In this document: piece by piece, positions 38,335-47,600 of the stretch | Layout of the letters: each line of letters opens with the position of its first letter | Numbering within the stretch: the first letter of the stretch is position 1 | Origin: Haloechinothrix halophila YIM 93223 | Lineage (GTDB): Bacteria; Actinomycetota; Actinomycetes; Mycobacteriales; Pseudonocardiaceae | Assembly (NCBI RefSeq): GCF_000504245.1 | Contig: NZ_KI632509.1 | Span: 5,235,502-5,299,501 of the forward strand | Length of the DNA: 64,000 nt | Direction: 5' to 3' | Program-made: the position numbers and the translations under genes | Notes under the pieces: generated by a model | The model's database searches: none | The model's input: only the letters and a program-made list of their open reading frames with translations | What the model was told of the DNA's origin: nothing

Positions 38335-38637
38335 TCAGGCCCCCGTTCCCGCCGCGGCGAGCACGAAGTCGACCAGCGTCCCGATGCGCAGGCCGATGAC
38401 GTCGTCCAGCTCCTTCTCGGCGAGGAACTCCGCGAGGTTGACGCGCTCGCCGTAGCGTTCGGCGAGCAGCGCGCCGATCTCGACCAGGTCGATGCTCTCC
38501 AGGCCGAGGTCCTCGTGAAATGTGGTGTCCGCGGTGACCTCGACGTCGAGGCCGCCGTACTCGTCGAGCACGCGTGCGAGCATCGTGGTGATGTCGGCCA
38601 GCACGCTGGCCTCGGTGAGCGGGTGGGTGGTGGTCAT
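38335..38637 (-). CDS. Free acyl carrier protein
   Basis: 100 residues. The phosphopantetheine site is Ser48 in EDLGLESIDLVEIGA, with helix III-IV EFLAEKELDDVIGLRIGTLVDFV following. It is longer at both ends than primary-metabolism ACP. The ATG follows AGGAGAG and overlaps the PKS subunit stop by 4 nt (ATGA). It lies between the PKS subunits and the hydrolase, so it probably shuttles the starter, extender or finished acyl chain. It differs from the DSIKR-type ACP within the large PKS. Confidence 0.92.
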   Translation of the reverse strand: MTTTHPLTEASVLADITTMLARVLDEYGGLDVEVTADTTFHEDLGLESIDLVEIGALLAERYGERVNLAEFLAEKELDDVIGLRIGTLVDFVLAAAGTGA

Positions 38638-41627
38638 GGCGTCTCTCCTGTCGTCGGTGCTTGGGTCGCGTCAGTACGCACGGCGACGGCGTACTGCCTG
38701 GCCGGAAGCGCATCTGGGTTGCGGATCACATCGGTACGCACGCGGTATTCGCGCTCCGATGTGGCCAGCGTGAGATCTCGGCCGGCAACGTCGCTGAGCA
38801 CGGCGGTGTCGGCAGTGTCGGCGGTGACCGCCCGGGCCGCGGCGAGCCGCGCGAGCGCGACCGGCAGCGGATCGGACGTCACGTCGCGGAGCCGGTCCAG
38901 CAGGGCCTCCTCGGCCGAGGTCATCGCCTGATGCACGGACAGCGAACCCCCGACGACCTCGATGACCGCGATCAGGCGCTCGCCGACGACAGTGATCTCG
39001 TGCGTCTGCGCGACGTGCAGATACTGGTGGCCGCGTGCGCTGGTCACGCTGAGGCAGCCCGCCGTGTCCTGTCGCACTCGCAGTTCGGCGGGGAACAGCG
39101 GGCCGTGCCCTGCGTCGGCCACACGTCCGCGCGCCGCGTCCTTGGCGGCGATCCGCGCCAGCAGCCAGCGCCGCCGTTCGGTGGGCGCGAGCCGGTCGTA
39201 CTCCGCGCGTTCGGCCGCGGCGAGGTACTTGTGCCGCAGGAACTCGCGGGTGGCGAGGCTGGTCCACTCGTCGGCGACCGCCCAGCATGCGCTCTGCCTG
39301 GCGGCGAGCGTGTTGTGCTGCGGGAAGCGGTGTATGGCGCAGACCCGTTCACCGCCTTCGATGCGGAAGTCCCGCCATCCGGTCACCGAGATCGCCACGC
39401 TGCCACCGACGCTGAGCTGCCCGTCGACGACGATCCACTCGTCACGGCAGTCGGTAACAGCGATCGTGGCATCGACCGTGGTGCCCGGCGCGGGTTCCGG
39501 CTGGTGGAAGCGGATGCTCGCGATCTCGGCGGGGAACGCGATGCAGCGCTCGGGACGGCGTTCCACCAGCCACTGACCGATGAGCTGGCCGAAGTTGTCC
39601 AGCAGGGCGCCGGGCGGGTCGAGCACGGTGATCTCACCACGCATGCCCTGCTCCGCGATCGCGACCGAGCGGGTGATGCCTTGGAACGCCGGGCCGTGGA
39701 ACATCCAACGCTCGTCGTAGAGACGTCGCGCGGTGAGCCGCGGGGCCCGCTTGTCTGGCCAGGGGCGCCAGGGGTCCGGGGCCGTGTGGGGCACGGCGTC
39801 GTGGCTCGGGGCGAGCACGAGTTCGGCGTCGGCGAAGTCCCCGAGGCTGACGGCGAGCATGATTCGCCCGGTGCCGGTGGCGTCCGGGGTGGCGACCGGC
39901 CGCACCGTGACGTCGACGCGGGTCGGCGGTGCGGCAACCAGCCAGCGACGTAGCCGCAGGTTGCGCACCTCGATGACGACGTGGCCTCGTACCGCCGCGA
40001 GCGCGGCGTCGAGCATGTGGGCGACCATCGTGGTCGCGGGCAAGACCGGCCTGCGATCCGTCTCGTCCTGCCAGTCCTCCCGCTGCGCCGCCATGCAGTG
40101 ATCCAGCAAGTACGGCATGGCGGCAGTAGAGACGTCCAATGTGGACCGTATGGGCTCGACTGTTGGCCGCACTGCCTGCGGCGCCGCGATCGGCCGCGGC
40201 GTTGCGTGGGGCCGCTGGTCTCGCGGCCCCGCGGCCCGCGCCGCCGTCACGACGTCGGCAACCGCATCGGCGGTGTCCGCAAGCAGGCGTCGTAGATCGT
40301 CGAGTGCGGGCAGGCTCGTGCTCAGCTCCCGCAGCCGCACCAGCGGGTCGTCCGCGTCCGCCGGCGTAGCGCGCACCGGCCTGCTCGCCGCGTCGTCCCG
40401 TTGTGCCTCGGTCGGGTGCACGGCTGGCCCGGCTGCGTCCCGCGCCAGCACGGCGAAGTCCGGTGCACCGCCTTCGACCCAGACAGCCGCGGCCACCCGA
40501 CGCAGCTGCGCGATCCCGCTGCGATGCGCGGAGTTCGCCGCGATGGTCAGGTGCGGGCTGCCGCGCAGCGTGTCGTCGATCAGCGAACCGAGCTGACCCG
40601 GCCCGACCTGCACGAACACCCGTGTGCCCGCGTCGTGCATCGCACGGATGAGCGGGCTGAACCGCACGGGCTCCAGCAGATGCCGGACGCTCAGCTCCCT
40701 GATCGCGGCCGGATCGTCCGGGAACGGCCGCGCGGTCGTCGCGGACCAGACCGGCAGCGAAGCCGTGCGCATCGGCAGGCTCGGCAAGCCGTCCGTGAGG
40801 AACGGCCCGAGGTACGGCGCCAGCATCGGTGTGTGGAACCCGGAACGAAACGGCAGCGGCTGGCACAGCACACCGGCGGAGCGCAGGTCCGACATGATGT
40901 CGGCGACCTCATCGGACGGTCCACAGATCACCGTCTGACTCGGTGAGTTCTCGTGCGAGATGACCACGCCGTCGCGATCCGTGATCGCGTCGGCAGCACG
41001 ATCCGGAGCGCAGCCGAGCACCACGAACTCCACGCCAGGTATCCGCAGCGCGTCCAAATCGGAGCGCGCGACCATGCCGTCGAAGTCCGAACGCGACACG
41101 ATGTCGCCCGCGATCATGGCCTGCCACTCTCCCGCGCTGTGTCCCGCGACGGCATCCGGCCGGACGCCGAGCGCCAGTAGCGCGTCCCGGAGCAAGCCGC
41201 CGACGGCGAACACCGACGCGGCATGCCTGCCGACGCTGTGCGCACTCAACTCGGGGACCTCGACGTCGAGCAGGGCGGCGATGTCCTCGACCCGCGGATC
41301 GAAGTCCGCCTCGAGTCCGGGGAAGACGAACGCGAGACCGCCGGTCGCGAGCAGCGGTTCCGGCGAGAACCAGATATCCCTGCGCCCGCGCAGCGGTGCG
41401 CCCTTGGTGACGATCCTGCGGGCCAGCGCGAGCCGTTCCGGTGTCGGGTCGATGACGCCAAGCCGGGGTCCGGACGCTGGTTCGGCCGCGACTCCCTCGC
41501 CCGCGCTCGCCGCATCGATCCGTTCCGCCAGCTCAGCGGTGTTCCGTGCGGCGAGCAGGAGCATCCGTTCGGGTTCCCGCGTGGCCGCGGCTGCCCGCGC
41601 GCCGCCGTGTGCTGCGACCGTACGCAC
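38634..41627 (-). CDS. PUFA/PKS-like subunit: AT - DH (double hotdog) - PPTase-like
   Basis: 997 residues from a GTG overlapping the large PKS stop by 1 nt (TAGTG), with GGAG 5 nt before it; the longer reading frame is antisense-like junk inside the large PKS. Residues about 75-400: acyltransferase with Ser164 in GHSAGEW and FHTPML; the usual GQGSQ motif is altered (FPGLEAD), so activity is uncertain. Residues about 500-780: double-hotdog dehydratase with His510 in LLDHCM and Asp677 in LLDNFGQL, plus HGPAFQ. Residues about 790-990: region with RRRWLLARIAAKDAARG, like the WxxKEA motif of 4'-phosphopantetheinyl transferases fused to some PKS. It complements the KS/KR/ER domains of the partner, giving a complete reducing cycle. 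Confidence 0.87.
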   Translation of the reverse strand: MRTVAAHGGARAAAATREPERMLLLAARNTAELAERIDAASAGEGVAAEPASGPRLGVIDPTPERLALARRIVTKGAPLRGRRDIWFSPEPLLATGGLAFVFPGLEADFDPRVEDIAALLDVEVPELSAHSVGRHAASVFAVGGLLRDALLALGVRPDAVAGHSAGEWQAMIAGDIVSRSDFDGMVARSDLDALRIPGVEFVVLGCAPDRAADAITDRDGVVISHENSPSQTVICGPSDEVADIMSDLRSAGVLCQPLPFRSGFHTPMLAPYLGPFLTDGLPSLPMRTASLPVWSATTARPFPDDPAAIRELSVRHLLEPVRFSPLIRAMHDAGTRVFVQVGPGQLGSLIDDTLRGSPHLTIAANSAHRSGIAQLRRVAAAVWVEGGAPDFAVLARDAAGPAVHPTEAQRDDAASRPVRATPADADDPLVRLRELSTSLPALDDLRRLLADTADAVADVVTAARAAGPRDQRPHATPRPIAAPQAVRPTVEPIRSTLDVSTAAMPYLLDHCMAAQREDWQDETDRRPVLPATTMVAHMLDAALAAVRGHVVIEVRNLRLRRWLVAAPPTRVDVTVRPVATPDATGTGRIMLAVSLGDFADAELVLAPSHDAVPHTAPDPWRPWPDKRAPRLTARRLYDERWMFHGPAFQGITRSVAIAEQGMRGEITVLDPPGALLDNFGQLIGQWLVERRPERCIAFPAEIASIRFHQPEPAPGTTVDATIAVTDCRDEWIVVDGQLSVGGSVAISVTGWRDFRIEGGERVCAIHRFPQHNTLAARQSACWAVADEWTSLATREFLRHKYLAAAERAEYDRLAPTERRRWLLARIAAKDAARGRVADAGHGPLFPAELRVRQDTAGCLSVTSARGHQYLHVAQTHEITVVGERLIAVIEVVGGSLSVHQAMTSAEEALLDRLRDVTSDPLPVALARLAAARAVTADTADTAVLSDVAGRDLTLATSEREYRVRTDVIRNPDALPARQYAVAVRTDATQAPTTGETP

Positions 41628-44600
41628 TACCACTCCGACGCGGTGTAGACGACGGACGTGTCCTGCCGCGATCCCCACGCGAGCTCGCGCAGCAGGCAGG
41701 CGACGCCGTCCTCGGCGTCGATGAGGGTGATGCCGCGCTCGGCGTAGTCGCGGGCGAGTTCGGCGCTGACCATGCCGCCGTGCTCCGCGCCGGGTGCCCA
41801 CGGCCCCCAGTGGACGGTCACGGTGCGCTCGGCCGCCGTTCCTGACGACGCCGTTCCCAGCGTGTCCAGCGCGTCGTTCGCCGAGGCGTAGTCGGCTTGG
41901 CCCCGGTTGCCGAAGGTCGCGGCGATGCTGCCGAACAGCACCGCGAACTTCGGCCGCGTCGGCAGTCGCGCCAGCTCACCGAGCAGCACGGCGGCGCCGT
42001 CCACCTTGGTCCCGTACACCCTGGTGAACGAGTCGGGGTCTTTGTCCGCGACCAGTCGGTCTTCGATGACACCCGCCGCGTAGACGACGCCGTCGATACG
42101 GCCGTGCTCGGCGTGCACCGCCTTGACCAGGTGACGGATCGACTCGGCGTCGCGGGCGTCGACCGTGTGGTACGTGACCTCGCTTCCTGTCGCGCGCAGC
42201 TCCGCCAGCGTCGTCGCGACTTCCCGCTGCGCCAGGATGCGCTTGGCGGCACGGTCGATCTCGGCGGGCGTGGTGTCGTTGGTGGCGAGTGCCGTGCGCA
42301 GCGAGGGCAGGTCGGTCGCGGCGGCGATCGCCGGGTCCTCCGGTTCGGTGGGCAGCGCCGTGCGGCCCGCCAGTTCGATGCGGCAGCCGGTCGCGGCAGC
42401 CAGGGCGGCGGCGACTCGGGCGGTGATGCCGCGTGCGCCGCCGATCAGCACCACCACCGAGTCAGCGTCGAGGCCCATCGCCCGCACCTCGGCTGCGCCA
42501 GCGGGATCGGAGCCGGTCGTGCCGAGCGCGGCCGGCACCAGCCGGAACGCGTGTCTGCCGTGTTCGGAATGCGTCACCACCGGCTCATCGTCGTCGCTGA
42601 GCAATTCACCGACGAGACCGCGCGCCAGTTCGTCGCGGTCGGCCTCCCGGTCGAACTCGGCAAGCCGGACCGTGGTGTCCGGATACTCCCGTCGCAATGT
42701 GCGGGCGAGTCCACGCAGGCCAGCGGCATGCGGCAGCGGGGTGAAGCCGATCCGCGCCGCGGCGAGCAGCCAGCGGGGTTCGCGGAGCGCGGCCGAGCGG
42801 AACAGCGGGTAGGTAGCTGGCAACACCGGGTCGCCCTCCAGCGCGGTGGCATGGAGGGAGATCACGCCATCGACAGTGGTGATCACGTCGCTGACCTCGT
42901 CCGCGTCGCCGATCACGAACGGCATCGCACCGCGTGCGGACAACTCGGCGGCCACCTCATCCGCGAGCAGGTCATCGCCACCCGCGATGACGATGTTCGC
43001 GCCAACCAGCGCAGTAGGGTCTGCCTCCTCGGCCGCGGCATTGGCGAGGTCGAGCACGTAGCGAGCGGGTGAGCCGACGCGGGGTTCGAGGCGAGCCGCT
43101 GCCGAGGCTTCCGCGCGGTGCTCGGTTGGAGCCGGTACGGGGTGCGCCTCCGGCCTCGCGCCGTTCCGCGTGGTGCCCGTGTCGGACGGCGCGAGCACGT
43201 CCGCCATCGCCGCCGCCGTTCTGGCTTGCGCGAGTTCCTCGATCCTGTCCGCGAGTTGCACCTTATCCGCGCCGAGTTGAACCTTGTTCGCCGCGAGTTC
43301 GCCGTTACGGTGCGCGAGTTCTCCCTTCTGGCCGCCGAGTTCGCCGTTACGGAGCCGCGAGTTCAGCTCACCAGCGATCTCGGTGCGCTTGATCGAATCG
43401 ACGCTCAGGTCGGCTTCCAGGTCCAGGTCGGGGCTGATCATGTCGACCGGGTAGCCGGTGCGCTGCGCGATCACCTCGATGACCGTGGTCAGCACGTCGA
43501 CACCCCCAGTGCCGTCGGTGCTGCCAGCGCCATCGGGGCTGGTGGGGAGCGCGGACTCAGCAGAATGCTCGTCCGCCGCGGACTCGGCGTGCGGCTCGGG
43601 GGCAGCCGTGACTCGCGGCGAAGCTGACACCGGAAGCGGCGGGACGTCCTGCCGTCCAGACGTGCCGAAGTACGACAACAGCACGTCGCGCTGCGCCGCG
43701 ATCAGTTCCCTGCTGGTGCGCAGGAAGTCGCTGACAAGGGCATCGTCGTCGTTCGCACCGGGGGATGGAGCCGATTGGGTCACCGTGATGTCCTCGATGG
43801 GTCGGGCGGGTGCGAGCCCGCCGGGAACGATCTGGCCGTCGGCCGTGCGAACGGTCGCGCCGTTGACGACCCAGCCCGGCCTGCGCGGCGGTGTCACACC
43901 GGAGACATCGCGGGCGTCGCGGCCGGTGAACAGCGGGCCCGTGCGCACCGGCACGCCCGCCACCGCGAGCCGGGCCAGCGCTGTCAGCAAGCCGGAAATC
44001 CCGTCATGCCCGGGCGTTTCCAGGCTGACGACGGTGTGCGGGCGGTCCCCAAGGGTCGCCGTGACCAGCCCGGACAACACCCGGCCCTGCCCGGCCTCGA
44101 CGAACGTCCGGACGCCGTCGGCGTACATCGCGTCGATCTGCTCCGCGAAGCGCACCGGCGCGCTGACCTGCGCGGCCAGCTCCGCCGCGACATCAGCGTC
44201 CGCCGGGTACGGCGCGGCCGTGCGGTTCGACCACACCGGACGATCCAGCGCGCCGATGTGGTGCTCGTCGAGCACTGCCGCGAATCGCTCGCCCGCGCCG
44301 TCGATGACAGGGCTGTGGAACGCACACGCCACGGGAAGCCGTTTCGCGGCGATGCCCTGGTCATCCAACGCGTCGAGCACGGCGGCCAGTTGCTCAGTGG
44401 CACCGGAGATGACGACTTGACCTGGCGCGTTGTCGTTGGCGACGACGACATGGCCGGTCGCGCCCGCCGCGTCGATCGCGCGCCGCGCCTCGGCTGACGT
44501 CGTGGACACGGCGGCCATCGCGCCGGGGTCGTCGCCCGCCGCCGAGAGGATCGCCTCAGCCCGTGCCGACGACAACGCCAGCAGTGTGTCGACGTCACAC

Positions 44601-47600
44601 GCGCCCGCCGCCCCCAGCGCCACCAGCTCGCCATAGCTGTGCCCGGCGTAGGAGTCGGCGGTGACACCGAGCGTGCGCAGCAGTTCGTGCGCCGCGAGCC
44701 CGGTGATGCCGAGCGCGGGCTGCGCCATCCGGGTGTCGCGCAGCCGTTCGGCCTGCTCGCGCGCGGCGTCCTGGCCGAACGCGGCTGGCGGGAACAGCGC
44801 GGCCCGCACGTCGGCGTCGTCCCCAGCGAACCGGTGCAGCTCGGGAAACGCGACGAACAGCTCCGCGAGCATGCCGGGCCGCTGGCTGCCCTGGCCGGGG
44901 AACAGCATCGCCAGCGCGCCTTCGGGCGCGCCGTCCGCGCGGAACAGCCCGCGCTCCGGGTCCGACTCGCCGCGCAACGCCGCTCGCAGCAGCTCAGCCA
45001 GCTCCGCGATGTCGCGGGCGACGACGGCGATCCGCACCGGCGCGGCATCGACACTGGCCTGCGCGGACACGGTCTTCGCCAGATCTCGCAGCGTCCACGG
45101 CTCGCCGTGCTCGCTGTTGGTCTCGATCAGCGTCAGCAGCCGTTCGATCCGGCGGTGCGCTGCCACATCATCGGTGCCGGGGAAGGTGAACAGCTCGGCG
45201 GGCCAGCGGTGCAGCCCGTGCCGGTTGTCGCGCGCCGATGGATGCCCGCTGACGACGATGTGGAAGTTGGTGCCGCCGAACCCGAACGCGCTGACCCCCG
45301 CGTAGCGCCGTTCCGGCTCGACCAACCACGGTGACGGCGTCTCGTGGAACACGAACGGACTGGTGCCGGAGTCCCAGCCGGGGTTCGGCGCGGCGATGCC
45401 ACGTGTCGGCGGCTTCACTCCGGTGTAGACGGACATGGCGATCTTGATCAGTCCTGCGAGACCGGCCGCGCACTTGGTGTGGCCGATCTGCGACTTCACC
45501 GAGCCGAGCACACAGCTCCCCCGCGCGGCACCGGCCGCGTCGAACATCCCGGTCAGCGTCTCCAACTCGGTGCGGTCGCCGACGACGGTGCCGGTGCCAT
45601 GCGCCTCGATCAGCCCTACTTCCGCGGGCGAGACACCCGCGACGTGGTACGCCCGATCGAGCGCCCTGCGCTGTCCCTCCGGCCGGGGCGCGGTCAGGCC
45701 GAGCGCCTTGCCGTCACTACCGCCACCGACACCCTTGATCACCCCATAGATCCGGTCGCCGTCGCGTTCGGCGTCCCCGAGACGTTTCAGCACCACGCAC
45801 GACACGCCTTCGGACAGCGCGATCCCATCGGCGGTGGAGTCGAACGGTTTGCACCGACCGGTGGGCGAGAGCGCGCCGACCGACGCGAACAGCAGGAAGT
45901 CCTCAATCGCGTTGTGCAGGTCAGCGCTGCCGCACACCATGACGTCGCTGTTTCCCGTCGCCAGCTCCTTGCACGCGGCGTCCACAGTGGCCAGTGACGA
46001 TGCGCAGGCTGCGTCGATGGTGTAGTTCATGCCGCCGAGGTCGAGCCGGTTGGCGATCCTGCCAGCGACGACACTGCCAAGCCTGCCGGGTAGCGAGTCC
46101 TCACCGAGTAGCGGCAGTTGTTCGTCCAGCTCAGGTGGAAGTGTGCCGAGGTAGGACGGCAGCACCATCCGCAACGTCTTGGCGTTGGCGAGGTCGCTGC
46201 CGACGGCGGCGGCGAACAGCACGCCGGTGCGCTCCCGATCGATGCGTCCGCCCGCGTCGGCCAGTGCCTGGTCAGCGATACGCAGCGCGATGAGTTGCAC
46301 CGGTTCGATCGCGGCCAGTGCGGACGGTGGGATCCCGTAAGCGAGTGGGTCGAAGTCCAGGTCCGCGAGGAAGCCACCCCATTTGGATGGCGTCCAGTCG
46401 CCGCGCGGCGGATCATCCCGCGTGTCCGGTGCGGCGTAGTAGACGTCGGGGTTCCAGCGCTCACGTGGCACCTCGGTCACCACATCGGCGTTGGCGAGGA
46501 TCTGCGACCAGAACCCGGCGAGGTCGTCCGCGCCGGGATAGGTGCAGGCCATGCCGACGATGGCGATGTCAAGCGGGTCCGGTTCGGACACTCGCGCGCT
46601 CTGGCCGAGGTCGCCACGCAACGTCGCGGCCCTGTCATCGAGGAACGCGGCCGCGCCTGAGGTGACCGAGGCATGCAGCGCGTCGATGGTGGTGACGTCG
46701 TCACGCAAGGTCGCGACCTGGCCCGCCATGAACAGACCGAGCTCTCGCTGCTCGGCTTCGTCCACAGTGACCAGCTCGTCGCCCTCACGCCACAGTCCCT
46801 TGCTCGCGATACGCAGCCGACCGACGTTGAGCTGCTCCAACCGCTCCCAGGCGTCGCGCTGCTCGACACCGTTCGACGAGAGTTCGTCCACTGTGGCGCG
46901 AAAGCTCGTCGTGAACGGGCTGGCCACGCAGCGGGTCGCGTGGCCAGGCGCGGTCTCCAGCAGTTCAGTGTGCTCGGCGGCCAGTACTTGCCGCTGGAAC
47001 ACGGTTCCGACCGCGCCATGCGTGACGGCCTCTTCGGTGAAGAGGTACCCAGTACCGAGCAGCACGCCAACCGCGACACCCTGCCGGGCCAGCGGTGCGG
47101 CCAGCGCGGACACCATGGCGGCGGAGCGCTCGTCATGGATGCCGCCCGCGAACAGTACCTGCACGTCATCGCCGGTTCCGGTGCGCTCGATGTGGTCTAG
47201 CAACACGCCAAGCTGCGCCTCCCACAGCGCGAAACTCGTCCTCGGCCCAATGTGGCCGCCGCATTCGGAACCTTCGAAGACGAACCCGCGCGCCCCGGCG
47301 TCGAGGAATTGCGCGAGCAGGCCGGGCGACGGCACATGCAGGAACGTGGTGATGCCTTCGGCTTCCAGTACACGTGCCTGGTCTGGCCTGCCCCCTGCGA
47401 TGATCGCGCTGGACGGCCGCACCCGCTTGATGACGTCGAGCTGCGCGTTGCGGACGTCTTGCGGGGCAAAACCAAGGACGCCGACGCCCCATGGTTGTTC
47501 ACCCAGTTCATCGCGAGTGCGTTCCAGCAGTGCGCTGGTCTGCTCTGCGGTGGACAGCGCGAGCGCGAGCATTGGCAGCCCGCCCTCGGCGGCGACTGCG

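Noticed and set aside
41628-41801. N-terminal extension of the second PKS subunit
   Set aside because: It is Arg/His-rich and overlaps the KR domain of the large PKS in another frame; the TAGTG junction with GGAG gives the start.
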